Below, piece after piece: positions 42,321-51,985 of a DNA stretch of 64,000 nt (within the stretch, counting starts at the first letter, position 1; every line of letters begins with the position of its first letter). The DNA is from Candidatus Dependentiae bacterium (GTDB lineage: Bacteria > Babelota > Babeliae > Babelales > Vermiphilaceae). The position numbers and the translations under genes are program-made. Under the pieces are notes generated by a model. It saw only the letters and a program-made list of their open reading frames with translations. It was not told the origin of the DNA and searched no databases. The stretch covers positions 1-64,000 of the forward strand of contig JAPLIR010000028.1 in assembly GCA_026389015.1 (NCBI GenBank), given 5' to 3'.

Positions 42321-44252
42321 ATGCAAGACAGAAAAAAATTTAGTTATTTGTTTCTTTTGATTTTTATGCTGGTACCAGCAAGTTCAATATCTCTTACCAA
42401 AAATTTGGATGTTGATTGGGTTTTCTCAGGAGCATTTAGGCCTGACACATTTTATGGTAGAAACATAGGATTGTTGAATAACAACAATGAGAACGATCAG
42501 ATATGGTATGCGCGCCATGTTCTTGATTTGAAGTTTGACCTTACCTGTGGTCAAAAGACTTATGCGTGCGATGTGGCTAATTTCCGTATTGTAGCAAGAA
42601 ACAAGGGGGTTTGGGGAAATCCTGGAAGCATAGCCTCAACGCTTGATGTTGAAACCAAAACTCTTAATGCTGTAGGAGGAAGTCACAAACATGGTATTCC
42701 TCGTCACTTTTTTTGGATACGTGAGTGCTGGCTATCATTTGATCTTGTCCGCGCTGCAGGTTTAGATTTTACCAATAAACATACAATGATTATTGGTGCA
42801 TTTCCTTTCCAATTGGGTCGTGGTATTGCTTTGGGTGACGCGTACGCTGTTGGTCATGGCATTCTTGGTTTTTACACTGATATCGTTGTTGATCAATTTG
42901 CATTTGGTGTAAAAATATCTGGTGATATTGTTCCAAAAGTTTTGACCTATGATATTTACAGTGCAATTTTACAAAACAAGAGTAGTAATTTATCTGAAGT
43001 AGCAGAAAGAGTTCTTGGTCAGCAATACGGAAGAATAGATACACCATCACGTGGTTTTGGCGTTATTAACTTTTTGATTGCAACAAGGCTTAATTGGACG
43101 GTGTTTGATTCTTCTTGTTATGGTAAATTAACACTTGAGCCATATGCTTTTTATAACAATGATCCAGAGCAAATGATCGAGTTTTTAGGCGATGCAAGCA
43201 GCAAGCTAGGTACCGTAGGTTTAGCAAGCGAATATGAAGGTAGTCGCTTTGCCGTCGGTTTTGATTTTGCACAAAACTTTGGTCGTCAAGCAGTCAAAGC
43301 TTGGGATCGTAATCAAGTTGTTGTAGAAAATAGAGATGGCTATGTTGTGGAAGTTAATAACCAGGTTCATTTGGGTAGTGCAACCGGAGCTACAGCATTA
43401 TTTATTCCTAAATCTTCATCGCAAAAATTGATTGAATCAACACGAAGAGACAATGAAGCAATTGGCGTTGAAGAAGTCCAGTTTAATGGCAAATCAATTG
43501 GCACAAGTAGTAATCAGGGTGAGCTGTTTAATGATAAGCTCAGATTCCGTAACTCTTATAATAATATCTATAAAGGCTGGATGTTTGTTCTTGATGGCTC
43601 AGTGTATGCTCTCGATAAAGATCTTCAATTTTCTGTGGCAGCAGGCGTAGCATCGGGCGACAACAATCCCAACTTTGATGTTGTTGATGGTGATTTTACT
43701 GGATTTATTGGATTACAAGAACTTTATTGGGGCAAACGCGTTAAGAGTGCTTACGTTTTGGGCGGTGCGGGTAAACTTAAACGTCCACTCTCTGCTCCTG
43801 AAGACGGTCAAGTTCCAAGTAAATTTTCCGTAAGTGTTTCTGGATTTACCAATCTAGTATTTTGTGGCACAGGTATGACATGGAAGCCTGTAAGCGCAAC
43901 GAAGAAATTTAGTATTAATCCAAATATGTTAGCTTTCTGGCAACAATTTCCATCTAAGAAATTTGATCTTATAACTAAAAAAGATTCTAAGGACGACGCT
44001 AGAACTTTCTTGGGTGTCGAAACAAACGTGTATTTTGATTACAATTTATTTAAAGATCTTAGACTGTTCCTTGTTACCTCTATTTTCTTCCCTGGTACTC
44101 ACTATGAAGATATTAGAGGCAAGCCTTTAGACAGAGCTCAATTGGCCGCTATTTCAGATCTTGATGTTACTGGATCATCAAGTGCTTTCGTGCCAAATAT
44201 AGGAAAAGATGTTTCTTATACATTTAATATAGGTCTTGAATATAAATTCTAG
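42321..44252 (+). CDS. Outer-membrane beta-barrel protein (porin-like)
   Basis: 643 residues. A signal peptide at about 1-23 (ending PASSIS) precedes a Gly/Asn/aromatic-rich body with alternating hydrophobic residues, typical of barrel strands. The C-terminus ends in YTFNIGLEYKF. A terminal phenylalanine with that alternating pattern is the outer-membrane assembly signal. The length suits a large porin or export channel. A conserved-looking N-terminal part (FPFQLGRGIALGDAYAVGHG) may mark a clade-specific family. It has its own promoter and a strong terminator, so it is monocistronic and probably highly expressed. Confidence 0.8.
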   Translation: MQDRKKFSYLFLLIFMLVPASSISLTKNLDVDWVFSGAFRPDTFYGRNIGLLNNNNENDQIWYARHVLDLKFDLTCGQKTYACDVANFRIVARNKGVWGNPGSIASTLDVETKTLNAVGGSHKHGIPRHFFWIRECWLSFDLVRAAGLDFTNKHTMIIGAFPFQLGRGIALGDAYAVGHGILGFYTDIVVDQFAFGVKISGDIVPKVLTYDIYSAILQNKSSNLSEVAERVLGQQYGRIDTPSRGFGVINFLIATRLNWTVFDSSCYGKLTLEPYAFYNNDPEQMIEFLGDASSKLGTVGLASEYEGSRFAVGFDFAQNFGRQAVKAWDRNQVVVENRDGYVVEVNNQVHLGSATGATALFIPKSSSQKLIESTRRDNEAIGVEEVQFNGKSIGTSSNQGELFNDKLRFRNSYNNIYKGWMFVLDGSVYALDKDLQFSVAAGVASGDNNPNFDVVDGDFTGFIGLQELYWGKRVKSAYVLGGAGKLKRPLSAPEDGQVPSKFSVSVSGFTNLVFCGTGMTWKPVSATKKFSINPNMLAFWQQFPSKKFDLITKKDSKDDARTFLGVETNVYFDYNLFKDLRLFLVTSIFFPGTHYEDIRGKPLDRAQLAAISDLDVTGSSSAFVPNIGKDVSYTFNIGLEYKF

Positions 44253-44268
44253 CAACTTTGCATATTCT

Positions 44269-44300
44269 AAAAAAAGGGGTCTTTTAAAGGCCCCTTTTTT
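44269..44300 (+). terminator. Terminator after the barrel gene
   Basis: AAAAAGGGG / CCCCTTTTT hairpin around an 11-base loop, followed by a T run. Confidence 0.85.
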
Positions 44301-44371
44301 GTTATCAATATCTAAGAATTGTGATAAATTAAAAGGTAATAACACCTATTATTTTGAGAATAAGGAAAGCA

Positions 44372-46141
44372 ATGCAACTATTTCAACGTACTGTTTCATG
44401 TGGTTTAGTAAACGAAACCCACCTCAACAAAACTATCCATATTTGTGGTTGGGTTAATAGACGTCGCGACCATGGTGGTCTCATTTTTATTGATTTGCGT
44501 GATAGAAGTGGCCTCATGCAATTGGTTTTCAATCCTGACTTTTCTACAGTATCGCACGATGTTGCACATACATTACGCTCCGAATATGTGATTACAGTAA
44601 GTGGCACTGTTGTAGAGCGTACTCCTGAAACCATCAATAAAGATTTGCCAACCGGTAAGTGGGAACTGCAAGTTACTGCGGTGACGATTTTAAATAAAGC
44701 GAAAGTGTTACCATTTACCCTTGAAGAAGCTGAAAATGTTGACGAAGAGTTGCGCCTTAAATATCGCTATCTTGATTTGCGCCGCCCAGAAATGCAGCGT
44801 CGCTTTGCATTGCGTCACAAAGTTGTTTTTGCAATGCGAGAATTTTTTGAGAGTGAAGGGTTCTATGAATTTGAAACCCCTATTTTGACCAAGAACACAC
44901 CTGAAGGCGCACGGGAATTTATCGTACCTTCACGTATCTATCCGGGACATTTTTATGCATTGCCTCAATCGCCTCAATTGTATAAGCAATTATTGATGGC
45001 AAGCGGCATGGAAAGATATTTCCAAATTGCTCGCTGTTTTAGAGATGAGGACTCTCGCACTGATCGTCAACCTGAATTTACACAATTAGACGTTGAAATG
45101 TCTTTCATTACTGAGGCAGATGTTCAATCATTAATTGAACGATTAGTTCAGTTTATTTGGAAGAAAACATACAACATTGAACTGTCTCTTCCATTCCCTC
45201 GTATGAAGTTCCAAGAGGCATTTGAATCGTATGGTTCAGATAAGCCAGATTTACGTTTTGAGTTAAAAATTAACAATATCACATCACTATTTGCAGGCAC
45301 TGAGCTTAAATTCTTGCGTGCAGTTCTTGATAAAGGTGGCAGTGTTGGTGCGCTCCACATAGAAAACAGAGAGTTTTCTCGTTCCGACCTTGATGGTTGG
45401 GTGGGCAAAGCACAGGATCTTGGCGCACAAGGTTTATTGTGGGTTCGCTTTAAAGAAGATGGTATTGCTGAATCACCAGTCGCAAAATTCTTGGCCCCAA
45501 CATTTCTTGATGAAGTCAAAAAGCTGGTCCCAACTGCAAAGCCTGGCAGCGTGCTTTTGATTCTTGCCGGTCCACACAAACAAACATGGGATATTTTGGG
45601 TAGACTGCGTTTGATAGTCGGTAAAGAATACAATCTAATTCCACAAGGCACCTTTAATTTTTCATGGATTACTGATTTTCCAATGTTTGAATATGATGAA
45701 GAGAGCAAGCAATGGACATTTGTGCATCATCCGTTCACCTCGCCACAAGCGGGCTGGGAGAATGAAAAGCAAGGCGATATTAAGGCGCGTGCATATGACA
45801 TCATTCTTAATGGTATCGAACTTGGTGGTGGCTCAATTCGTATTCATGATGCGGCGGTGCAAGCGAAAGTATTTGATATGCTTGGCATGAGTAAAGAAGA
45901 AACTAATGCTCGCTTTGGATTCTTATTGGAAGCTCAAGAATTAGGATTCCCCCCACATGGTGGTCTTGCAATTGGTATCGATCGCTTAATTATGCTTATG
46001 ACAGGTTCAAGCTCTATTCGTGAAGTCATTGCATTCCCAAAGACACAACGTTTTTATGATCCGTTAATGGAATCGCCAAGTTTGGTTACTGACAAGCAAC
46101 TTAAGGATTACGGCGTAAAACTTACCGTTAAACAACAGTAA
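44372..46141 (+). CDS. aspS: Aspartyl-tRNA synthetase
   Basis: Class II synthetase of 589 residues, the long bacterial form. The N-terminal anticodon-binding OB domain contains GWVNRRRDHGGLIFIDLRDR. Catalytic motifs include the RCFRDEDSRTDRQPEFTQLD block, and motif 3 is in GLAIGIDRLIMLM. The bacterial GAD insertion lies between them (about residues 290-420). With gatB present, it might also make Asp-tRNA-Asn; sequence alone does not tell. The start is ATG 44372, with AAGGAAA upstream, rather than TTG 44354. Confidence 0.97.
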   Translation: MQLFQRTVSCGLVNETHLNKTIHICGWVNRRRDHGGLIFIDLRDRSGLMQLVFNPDFSTVSHDVAHTLRSEYVITVSGTVVERTPETINKDLPTGKWELQVTAVTILNKAKVLPFTLEEAENVDEELRLKYRYLDLRRPEMQRRFALRHKVVFAMREFFESEGFYEFETPILTKNTPEGAREFIVPSRIYPGHFYALPQSPQLYKQLLMASGMERYFQIARCFRDEDSRTDRQPEFTQLDVEMSFITEADVQSLIERLVQFIWKKTYNIELSLPFPRMKFQEAFESYGSDKPDLRFELKINNITSLFAGTELKFLRAVLDKGGSVGALHIENREFSRSDLDGWVGKAQDLGAQGLLWVRFKEDGIAESPVAKFLAPTFLDEVKKLVPTAKPGSVLLILAGPHKQTWDILGRLRLIVGKEYNLIPQGTFNFSWITDFPMFEYDEESKQWTFVHHPFTSPQAGWENEKQGDIKARAYDIILNGIELGGGSIRIHDAAVQAKVFDMLGMSKEETNARFGFLLEAQELGFPPHGGLAIGIDRLIMLMTGSSSIREVIAFPKTQRFYDPLMESPSLVTDKQLKDYGVKLTVKQQ

Positions 46142-46167
46142 GAATAATTTTATCAAAATTGATGTAC

Positions 46168-46199
46168 AGGACACGTAGCTTAGGCTGCGTGTCCTTTTT
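46168..46199 (+). terminator. Terminator after aspS
   Basis: AGGACACG / CGTGTCCT stem with a loop, then TTTTT. Confidence 0.8.
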
Positions 46200-46272
46200 C
46201 ATGGTCTATCATTTGCAAAATGTGTATAGTGAAAAATAAGCATAGAAAAAAGTACTGAAAAAGGAGTTGCTC

Positions 46273-47529
46273 ATGAAAATTGAAAAAATTATTGCTCGAG
46301 AGATTTTTGATTCTCGAGGGTTTCCGACGATTGAATGTGATATTAGTTTAGAAGAAGGTTTTTTTGTTACTGCATCCGTGCCATCAGGATTGTCCTGTGG
46401 ATCAGCGGAAGCGGTTGAGCTACGTGACGGCGGAAAACGATTAATGGGCAAAGGTGTTACACAAGCAATTGATAATATCGAACAAATTATAGCGCCTCCA
46501 TTATTGGGACAAGAACCGGATGTAATAACTTCCGATCTTATGATGCTTGCATTAGATGGTACTGATAATAAATCGAAATTAGGCGCTAATGCTATGTTGG
46601 CAGTGAGCATTGCATTACTCAAGGCGCAAGCACTTGTTGAAGGGCTAGAACCCTATGAAATGATAGCTCACTTGTGTAATTTTGAATCAGTAGCATTACC
46701 ATTGCCTATGTTTAACATGATTAACGGTGGTGTGCACGCGCATAATAAATTAAGCATACAAGAATTTTTAGTTGTACCTGTTGAAATGCCGAGCTTTCGC
46801 GCTGCTATGGAATCTTCGATTGTCATGTATCATGAGTTACAAAATTTATTACTTAAAAATGATAAGATCGTTGCTGTTGGTGATGAAGGCGGCTTTGCAT
46901 CAGATTTTACCAATGATATTGAAGCATTAGATTTTTTAGTTGAAGCTATTGAATTAACAAAAAAGAAAGTTAATGGGAAGTTTGTTTTAGCAATTGATGT
47001 GGCGGCTTCACAACTTTATGACGCAAAGAAGAAGAAATATCGCGTTAACGGAAAGCTAATGTCGTCTGACCAACTTATAAGCTTTTATGAAAAGCTTGCA
47101 AACCAGTACCCTCTTTATTCAATTGAAGATGGTTTGGGAGAACAAGACTGGGATGGTTGGAAGAACATGACACAAACTTTGATGAATAAAGTTCAAATTG
47201 TTGGTGACGATATCTTTGTCACCAATCCTGAAAAAATCTGGCAAGGCATTGAACAAAACATTGCTACGGCCGCGATTATCAAGCCAAATCAAATTGGCAC
47301 GATAACCGAAACATTACAAGCAATAAAATTGTGCAAAGAGCATGATATGAATACTATTGTCTCACACCGTTCGGGTGAGACCAATGACACCTTTATTGTT
47401 GATTTAGCTGTTGGTACAAGCGCTGGCCATATCAAAGCCGGTGGATTATCTCGGGGCGAGCGCATGGAAAAATATAATTACATGTTGCGCATTGAAGATG
47501 AACTTGCCCGCTCTCTGCTAGACATGTAA
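46273..47529 (+). CDS. eno: Enolase
   Basis: Converts 2-phosphoglycerate to phosphoenolpyruvate in glycolysis. It is 418 residues. Family features are REIFDSRGFPTIE near the start, NGGVHAHNKLSIQEF, VGDEGGFASDF (catalytic Glu region), IEDGLGEQDWDGW, VGDDIFVTN, the catalytic lysine in IKPNQIGT, and SHRSGETND. The start is ATG 46273, with AGGAG six bases upstream; TTG 46267 would add two residues. With lactate dehydrogenase it indicates retained glycolysis. The 3' end overlaps the convergent secretin gene by 12 bases. Confidence 0.97.
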   Translation: MKIEKIIAREIFDSRGFPTIECDISLEEGFFVTASVPSGLSCGSAEAVELRDGGKRLMGKGVTQAIDNIEQIIAPPLLGQEPDVITSDLMMLALDGTDNKSKLGANAMLAVSIALLKAQALVEGLEPYEMIAHLCNFESVALPLPMFNMINGGVHAHNKLSIQEFLVVPVEMPSFRAAMESSIVMYHELQNLLLKNDKIVAVGDEGGFASDFTNDIEALDFLVEAIELTKKKVNGKFVLAIDVAASQLYDAKKKKYRVNGKLMSSDQLISFYEKLANQYPLYSIEDGLGEQDWDGWKNMTQTLMNKVQIVGDDIFVTNPEKIWQGIEQNIATAAIIKPNQIGTITETLQAIKLCKEHDMNTIVSHRSGETNDTFIVDLAVGTSAGHIKAGGLSRGERMEKYNYMLRIEDELARSLLDM

Positions 47530-49860
47530 CAGCGGATTACTATCATTGGCAATCAATGCTTTAAATTGTTCTAAGCTCGCGTCTTTACTGACTTTCTTAT
47601 GGTCATGGTCGTTCTTGACGACCAATGATTTAATAGGTTTTTTCACGAGCTTTTTCTGAATTTCCGCAGGAGATTCTTTTGCTAAATCTCGTTTGAATTC
47701 ATCCTTGTCTAAAAACTCATCAATCATATAATCAGAGTCTGCATTACCTGTTTTGAAGAAGTAACGAGTAATTGGATCTTGTAATGAATCAAAGAGTGAT
47801 CCTTCATTGGCGTATTCTTTGGCAAGCCTAATATAATCTTTGGTATAATCTGACACACCACTGCGCAAGCGCGGTTGTATAATTGTTGGTGATATAAAGA
47901 TCGTAAGATTTGTTTTTGCTATGTCAGTGCCACGACTTTTGAAGAAATATCCTAAAATAGGAATTTTACTCAAGATTGGTGTTTCCTTAGCTGTTTGTAA
48001 GGTATCAACTTTTATTAAGCCGCCCAATGCTAAAATATGTTTATCAAGCACTTCAGCATTAGTTGTTACATTACGAGTTATAATAGTGTTATCCGCATTG
48101 CTTGCACTTTTAAAGTTTGATGATTCAACAACAATGCCCAAATTGACAGTATTGCCACTACTAATACGTGGAGTAACCGTGACTTTTAAATTTGCCGGTA
48201 TTGATTTAAACTTTCTCGTTGTAGTTGTACCACCAGCTGCTACGGCTTCATCGGGGAGGAGTCGGGTTTCACCAATAACCACCTTTGCTGGTTGATTATT
48301 AATAGCAAGCACATGAGGATGAGAGAGAATTTTAGTGCTATCTAATGTTTTTAGAATTTGTAATAGACTCCATGTCTTGCCATTATCATCGTTAAATGAA
48401 AGAAAGGCGCTTCCAGATTCAACGGTAGAAATTTTTTTCGCCCAACTTGCTCCGCCAGGCAAAAACCCTTGGGGTTCTAATGTTAACAAATCACTTTGTA
48501 GGGTTGTAGCTAAAGTTGGTGCTCCACTAGAATCTAAATTATCGAGTGTTACACCACCAATTTGTGCCGTCTGAACATTCACGCCACCGGGCAGCGCAAG
48601 ATTTTCGGCATTTCTTAACAAGTTACCAATAAACCTGCTGTCTGCTAGACTCAAATCAGCGATCAGAACTTCTAAAAGAACTTGAGGTTGTGGAATGTCT
48701 AACTCTGCGATAAGTTTTTCTAATACCTTCCAATCATCATTACGAGCAGCAACAATTAACTTGTTGCCACCATAATCTCCCTTTGCAGGCTTATCTGATC
48801 GTATGAGAATCTCATCAAAATTTTTGAATGTTCCGCCAAGCACGGTGCCACCCGAGCTCGATTGTCCTGTTCCGCCTGCTTTGGCAGTGTTAATTATATT
48901 GGTTAACACCGTTGCGAGGGATGGGGCATCTAAATACTGCAGTTTATATACATGAAGTACTGATTGTCCTGCATCCAATTCGATATCAATGTACTTGAGA
49001 ATAAAGTCTTTGGTGCGTTCTATCGCTTGTGGTCGACCTATAAGAATAAGAGCATTAGTTCTATTTTGCGGAACAATGCGAATGTGCTTTGAAAAAAAAG
49101 AGACTTCTGATTGTTGTTTTGTACTCAGGTGATAACGATTAAGATCTGATGCTGCGGTTTTTAATATACTGTTATTGAATAAATCGGCGACGGTTTGAGC
49201 GACGGTATAACGGAGCTTGAATACTTCAAAGGTTTCTTGAAAGTCTACTTTATCAAGGTCGACAATAATGCTCATTACAGATTTAATATCATCTGCTTTG
49301 GCAGTTATAATAATAGCATTGGTTGTCGTGTCAATTTTATAACTACTGGTGTCAGCGGGGAGTAAGTTTTTGAGTATTGCGACGGTTTCACTTGTTGCTT
49401 CGTCATCCGTTGGTTTGATGTTAGCAAGGTAGTAAACATAACGAATGCGTTGGTCGGTATCGGGTAGTTGTTGTGGAGGCATGCCGATATAGAGCGGTAA
49501 AGGCTCTTTGGTTATGGTGGCAGTATTTTTTACAATAGCATACATGCCTTGTCGTGGCATCATAGTATAACCAGCAATATCAAGAATTGTATAAAGCATT
49601 GCCCATGCTTGGTCGAGTGTAAGTTTGTCTTTCAGATACAGGGTTACCTTAGTTTTAATTGCCTCATCTCCTGAAGCATTGGGCAACAAAATATTCACCC
49701 CTTTTTTGCCAGCCAGATAGTTAATAATATCGACGAGCTCTTCATTGTTATAGTTAAAGGCTATGGTTTTAGCTTCGTGCTCTTTAACGTTTTTACCACA
49801 CAGTTGATGCGTAAGGCCCATGATTATAATACATGAAAAAATGATACTGTTTTTTTTCAT
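47518..49860 (-). CDS. Second secretin of the secretion operon (GspD/PilQ family)
   Basis: 780 residues with a signal peptide (about 1-22). N-terminal N0/N1-type domains come first (IAFNYNNEELVDIINYLAG; then NTNAIIITAKADD-like repeats, including RTNALILIGRPQAIER). The C-terminal secretin gate follows, with VLLEVLIADLSLADSRFIGN and the final VPILGYFFKSR...TIFISPTII. Beyond it is a tail with DPITRYFFKTGNADSDYMIDE, matching the tail of the other secretin (DPIHRMFF..., KIMDEY). Secretins form ring pores in the outer membrane. It is the last gene of the operon, 5 bases after the PilO-like gene. Having two paralogues suggests different substrates or a mixed ring. Confidence 0.88.
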   Translation of the reverse strand: MKKNSIIFSCIIIMGLTHQLCGKNVKEHEAKTIAFNYNNEELVDIINYLAGKKGVNILLPNASGDEAIKTKVTLYLKDKLTLDQAWAMLYTILDIAGYTMMPRQGMYAIVKNTATITKEPLPLYIGMPPQQLPDTDQRIRYVYYLANIKPTDDEATSETVAILKNLLPADTSSYKIDTTTNAIIITAKADDIKSVMSIIVDLDKVDFQETFEVFKLRYTVAQTVADLFNNSILKTAASDLNRYHLSTKQQSEVSFFSKHIRIVPQNRTNALILIGRPQAIERTKDFILKYIDIELDAGQSVLHVYKLQYLDAPSLATVLTNIINTAKAGGTGQSSSGGTVLGGTFKNFDEILIRSDKPAKGDYGGNKLIVAARNDDWKVLEKLIAELDIPQPQVLLEVLIADLSLADSRFIGNLLRNAENLALPGGVNVQTAQIGGVTLDNLDSSGAPTLATTLQSDLLTLEPQGFLPGGASWAKKISTVESGSAFLSFNDDNGKTWSLLQILKTLDSTKILSHPHVLAINNQPAKVVIGETRLLPDEAVAAGGTTTTRKFKSIPANLKVTVTPRISSGNTVNLGIVVESSNFKSASNADNTIITRNVTTNAEVLDKHILALGGLIKVDTLQTAKETPILSKIPILGYFFKSRGTDIAKTNLTIFISPTIIQPRLRSGVSDYTKDYIRLAKEYANEGSLFDSLQDPITRYFFKTGNADSDYMIDEFLDKDEFKRDLAKESPAEIQKKLVKKPIKSLVVKNDHDHKKVSKDASLEQFKALIANDSNPLLHV

Positions 49861-49865
49861 AATTC

Positions 49866-50438
49866 CTACTCAACTAACTCAGTTTGTTCAGGTTTACGTT
49901 GCAGTGTAGCAATAGTGACATTAACATCAATAGTTTTTGGTGTTTTTGTAGACTTTGTAATCTCAAGTTCTTTGGTATAAATGCGTTTATTTTGGTCAAT
50001 CTCATTTAATAGCTCAGTCAATTGCTGCATAGTCATGGTATCAAATTTTGCTTTTAAAAGCACCTCGCGATATTCTGAATCGCTTTTTTCGCCAGGTGAT
50101 GTTGCACTTGTTTGCTTATTACGCTCAAGATTTAGTTTTTTTAATAATTCATTAAAATAGCCTTCAATTTTAAAGTCGGGCATTTCGGCCAACGTGGCGT
50201 TAACTTCTGCGCGTTGACTTAATACTTGTTGGTCTTTGCTGATAATTTCACTGATTTCTTCGCGTATCTCATTGATGTGGTTAATACGTTTTTTCCAGTA
50301 GTTCATACTATTGTAACGATAAAAAACAATGCCAGACATTATGAGTACAAGAATGCCTATAACTACACCAAGGTAGATATAGAATTTTCTTTCTTCTAAT
50401 TGTGCTATAAAGGTACTTATTTTGTCTAAAATTATCAT
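49866..50438 (-). CDS. GspM/PilO-like inner-membrane assembly protein
   Basis: 190 residues. One N-terminal membrane segment (about 20-41) is followed by a coiled coil (about 45-95) and a small alpha-beta domain, the layout of GspM or PilO. Such proteins pair with GspL/PilN on the periplasmic side of the inner membrane to hold the secretion machine together. Primary sequence in this family is poorly conserved, so the call rests on topology and context. It overlaps the PilM/GspL-like gene by four bases (ATGA) and is followed by a secretin. Confidence 0.68.
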   Translation of the reverse strand: MIILDKISTFIAQLEERKFYIYLGVVIGILVLIMSGIVFYRYNSMNYWKKRINHINEIREEISEIISKDQQVLSQRAEVNATLAEMPDFKIEGYFNELLKKLNLERNKQTSATSPGEKSDSEYREVLLKAKFDTMTMQQLTELLNEIDQNKRIYTKELEITKSTKTPKTIDVNVTIATLQRKPEQTELVE

Positions 50439-51985
50439 GATTGCCCCTCACCATTTTTTGCTAAAATAATTTTCATGGTAAAGTTTGTTTCTTCTTGTGT
50501 TGGCACGTAACTGAACAGTTTTGATTGTTTCAATTCTTTTTCAAGAATTTTTAATGCCTCATGATTTTTAACGTGTGCTTTTATCGTCATGGTGCCTTCG
50601 CTAATAGTTAAGCTTTCTATATCAAATCCAAGGCCATCGCGATCTATTCTGTTGGAAAGCTCAAGAAGATATTGTAACATCGAGGATCTGGCTGATCCTG
50701 TAAAAGCAAACCACATTTCTTCCAATTTTTTCACTGCGCTTTGAGCAATGTCTTTAGCGTCTTCGAGTTTATTTTTTTCGCTTGTACCTTTGAGTTCTTC
50801 TTGTAAGACGCGTTCAAAATCTTTGCGTTCTGTCAGTGAGGCAAGCGCTTCTTTTTCAGAGGCAACTGCTTCGTTGCGCATGGCTCGTATTTGCAGAAAA
50901 CTATAGGTTCCTAAAGAGCCAATGCAGAGGAGTATAAGGCAACAGGCAACAAGTAATTGTTTGTTAAACAATGAGGCTATAGGTAGAGCAAAAATGCCTT
51001 GTCTCAGGTTAAAATGTTGGGTAATAGGCGATGGTAGTGCTGTACTCAAGCTAATAATACTTGAGCTTGGGAGCGGGATGTCATTTTTAATAGTAATGGT
51101 TGAATCATGCAATAGACTGTTTGCACGCATAAGCTCGCAAGGCATTCCTAGTTGCTGAGATGCGACATCAGCTATTCCTTTAATTTCTGCGCCATTGCCG
51201 AGCAACATAATTCTTGTGTTTGCTGTATTATTTTGCGCTTGTGCTTTGAATGATTGTAGGGTGAGTTGTATCTCTTGCCAAAACAACTTTGACTCTAATG
51301 TGTCGCTTTGTCCTAAGCCCTTGTTAATAGTACGAATAAAGCGAAGCTTGCCATCTTGCACGTAGGCTATTCGTGTTGTTTGCATGCCAAGATCGATAAA
51401 GGTGACATCGCTTGTAGTGGCAGCATAGACAGGAAGTTTTTTATAAAAACCATAGAGTGCAAAAAGATCCACGGTAACAACATCAGGAGAAATGCCAGCA
51501 TCGGTAAACAGTTGAAGATGCTCAGCAATAAAATTGTTTTGTACAGCCGCTACTAAGACTTCAGAACTGCCAAGGTCAGGGTATTGTTTAGTGATAATGA
51601 AATCTACGCAAGCATCCTGTATTGGAAAAGGTAATAAGAGCTCAACTTCATAGTTGAGCACCATTTTTATTTTTTCATAATTTAAGAATGGTAAGCGTAA
51701 TTCTTTAAATATGACTACTGAGCTGGAAATTGCTGTGTGTACACGATCGCATGTGTCTAATTGAAGCATTATTGTTTTAAGTGCGTTGGACACACGCTCG
51801 GCATAGTTGGAGGCGCTTCCTTGATCGAGGGGGGTCTCTAGATATTTTTCTATGATGGTTTTTTTACCAGTCATATAAATTTGTGTTGCGCTGATGTGTG
51901 TCTTGCCAACATCAAAACCTACAATACGTACCGGGAAAAGATAATAACCATTAATGGTATTAGGCAAAAATATTTCTTTTATCAT
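50435..51985 (-). CDS. PilM/GspL-like protein, actin-like domain fused to a PilN-like part
   Basis: About 516 residues. An N-terminal cytoplasmic actin-like ATPase domain (IVGFDVGKTHISATQIY; EVELLLPFPIQDACVDF; VTFIDLGMQTTRIAYV) is followed by one membrane segment (LLVACCLILLCIGSLGTYSF) and a periplasmic coiled coil with an alpha-beta domain. GspL has this fused order, while type IV pili split it into PilM and PilN. It links the cytoplasmic motor to the envelope parts. The start is ATG 51985 in an ATGA overlap with the upstream secretin, with AGGTGG upstream. A start at 52000 is possible. Confidence 0.85.
   Translation of the reverse strand: MIKEIFLPNTINGYYLFPVRIVGFDVGKTHISATQIYMTGKKTIIEKYLETPLDQGSASNYAERVSNALKTIMLQLDTCDRVHTAISSSVVIFKELRLPFLNYEKIKMVLNYEVELLLPFPIQDACVDFIITKQYPDLGSSEVLVAAVQNNFIAEHLQLFTDAGISPDVVTVDLFALYGFYKKLPVYAATTSDVTFIDLGMQTTRIAYVQDGKLRFIRTINKGLGQSDTLESKLFWQEIQLTLQSFKAQAQNNTANTRIMLLGNGAEIKGIADVASQQLGMPCELMRANSLLHDSTITIKNDIPLPSSSIISLSTALPSPITQHFNLRQGIFALPIASLFNKQLLVACCLILLCIGSLGTYSFLQIRAMRNEAVASEKEALASLTERKDFERVLQEELKGTSEKNKLEDAKDIAQSAVKKLEEMWFAFTGSARSSMLQYLLELSNRIDRDGLGFDIESLTISEGTMTIKAHVKNHEALKILEKELKQSKLFSYVPTQEETNFTMKIILAKNGEGQS

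Noticed and set aside
43090-43272. Minus-strand reading inside the barrel gene
   Set aside because: Antisense shadow with His/Gln/Asn-biased composition; the + strand gene has a promoter, signal peptide and terminator.
45148-45708. 186-residue minus-strand reading inside aspS
   Set aside because: Its Ser/Pro-rich composition is a by-product of the aspS codons; all AspRS motifs are on the + strand.
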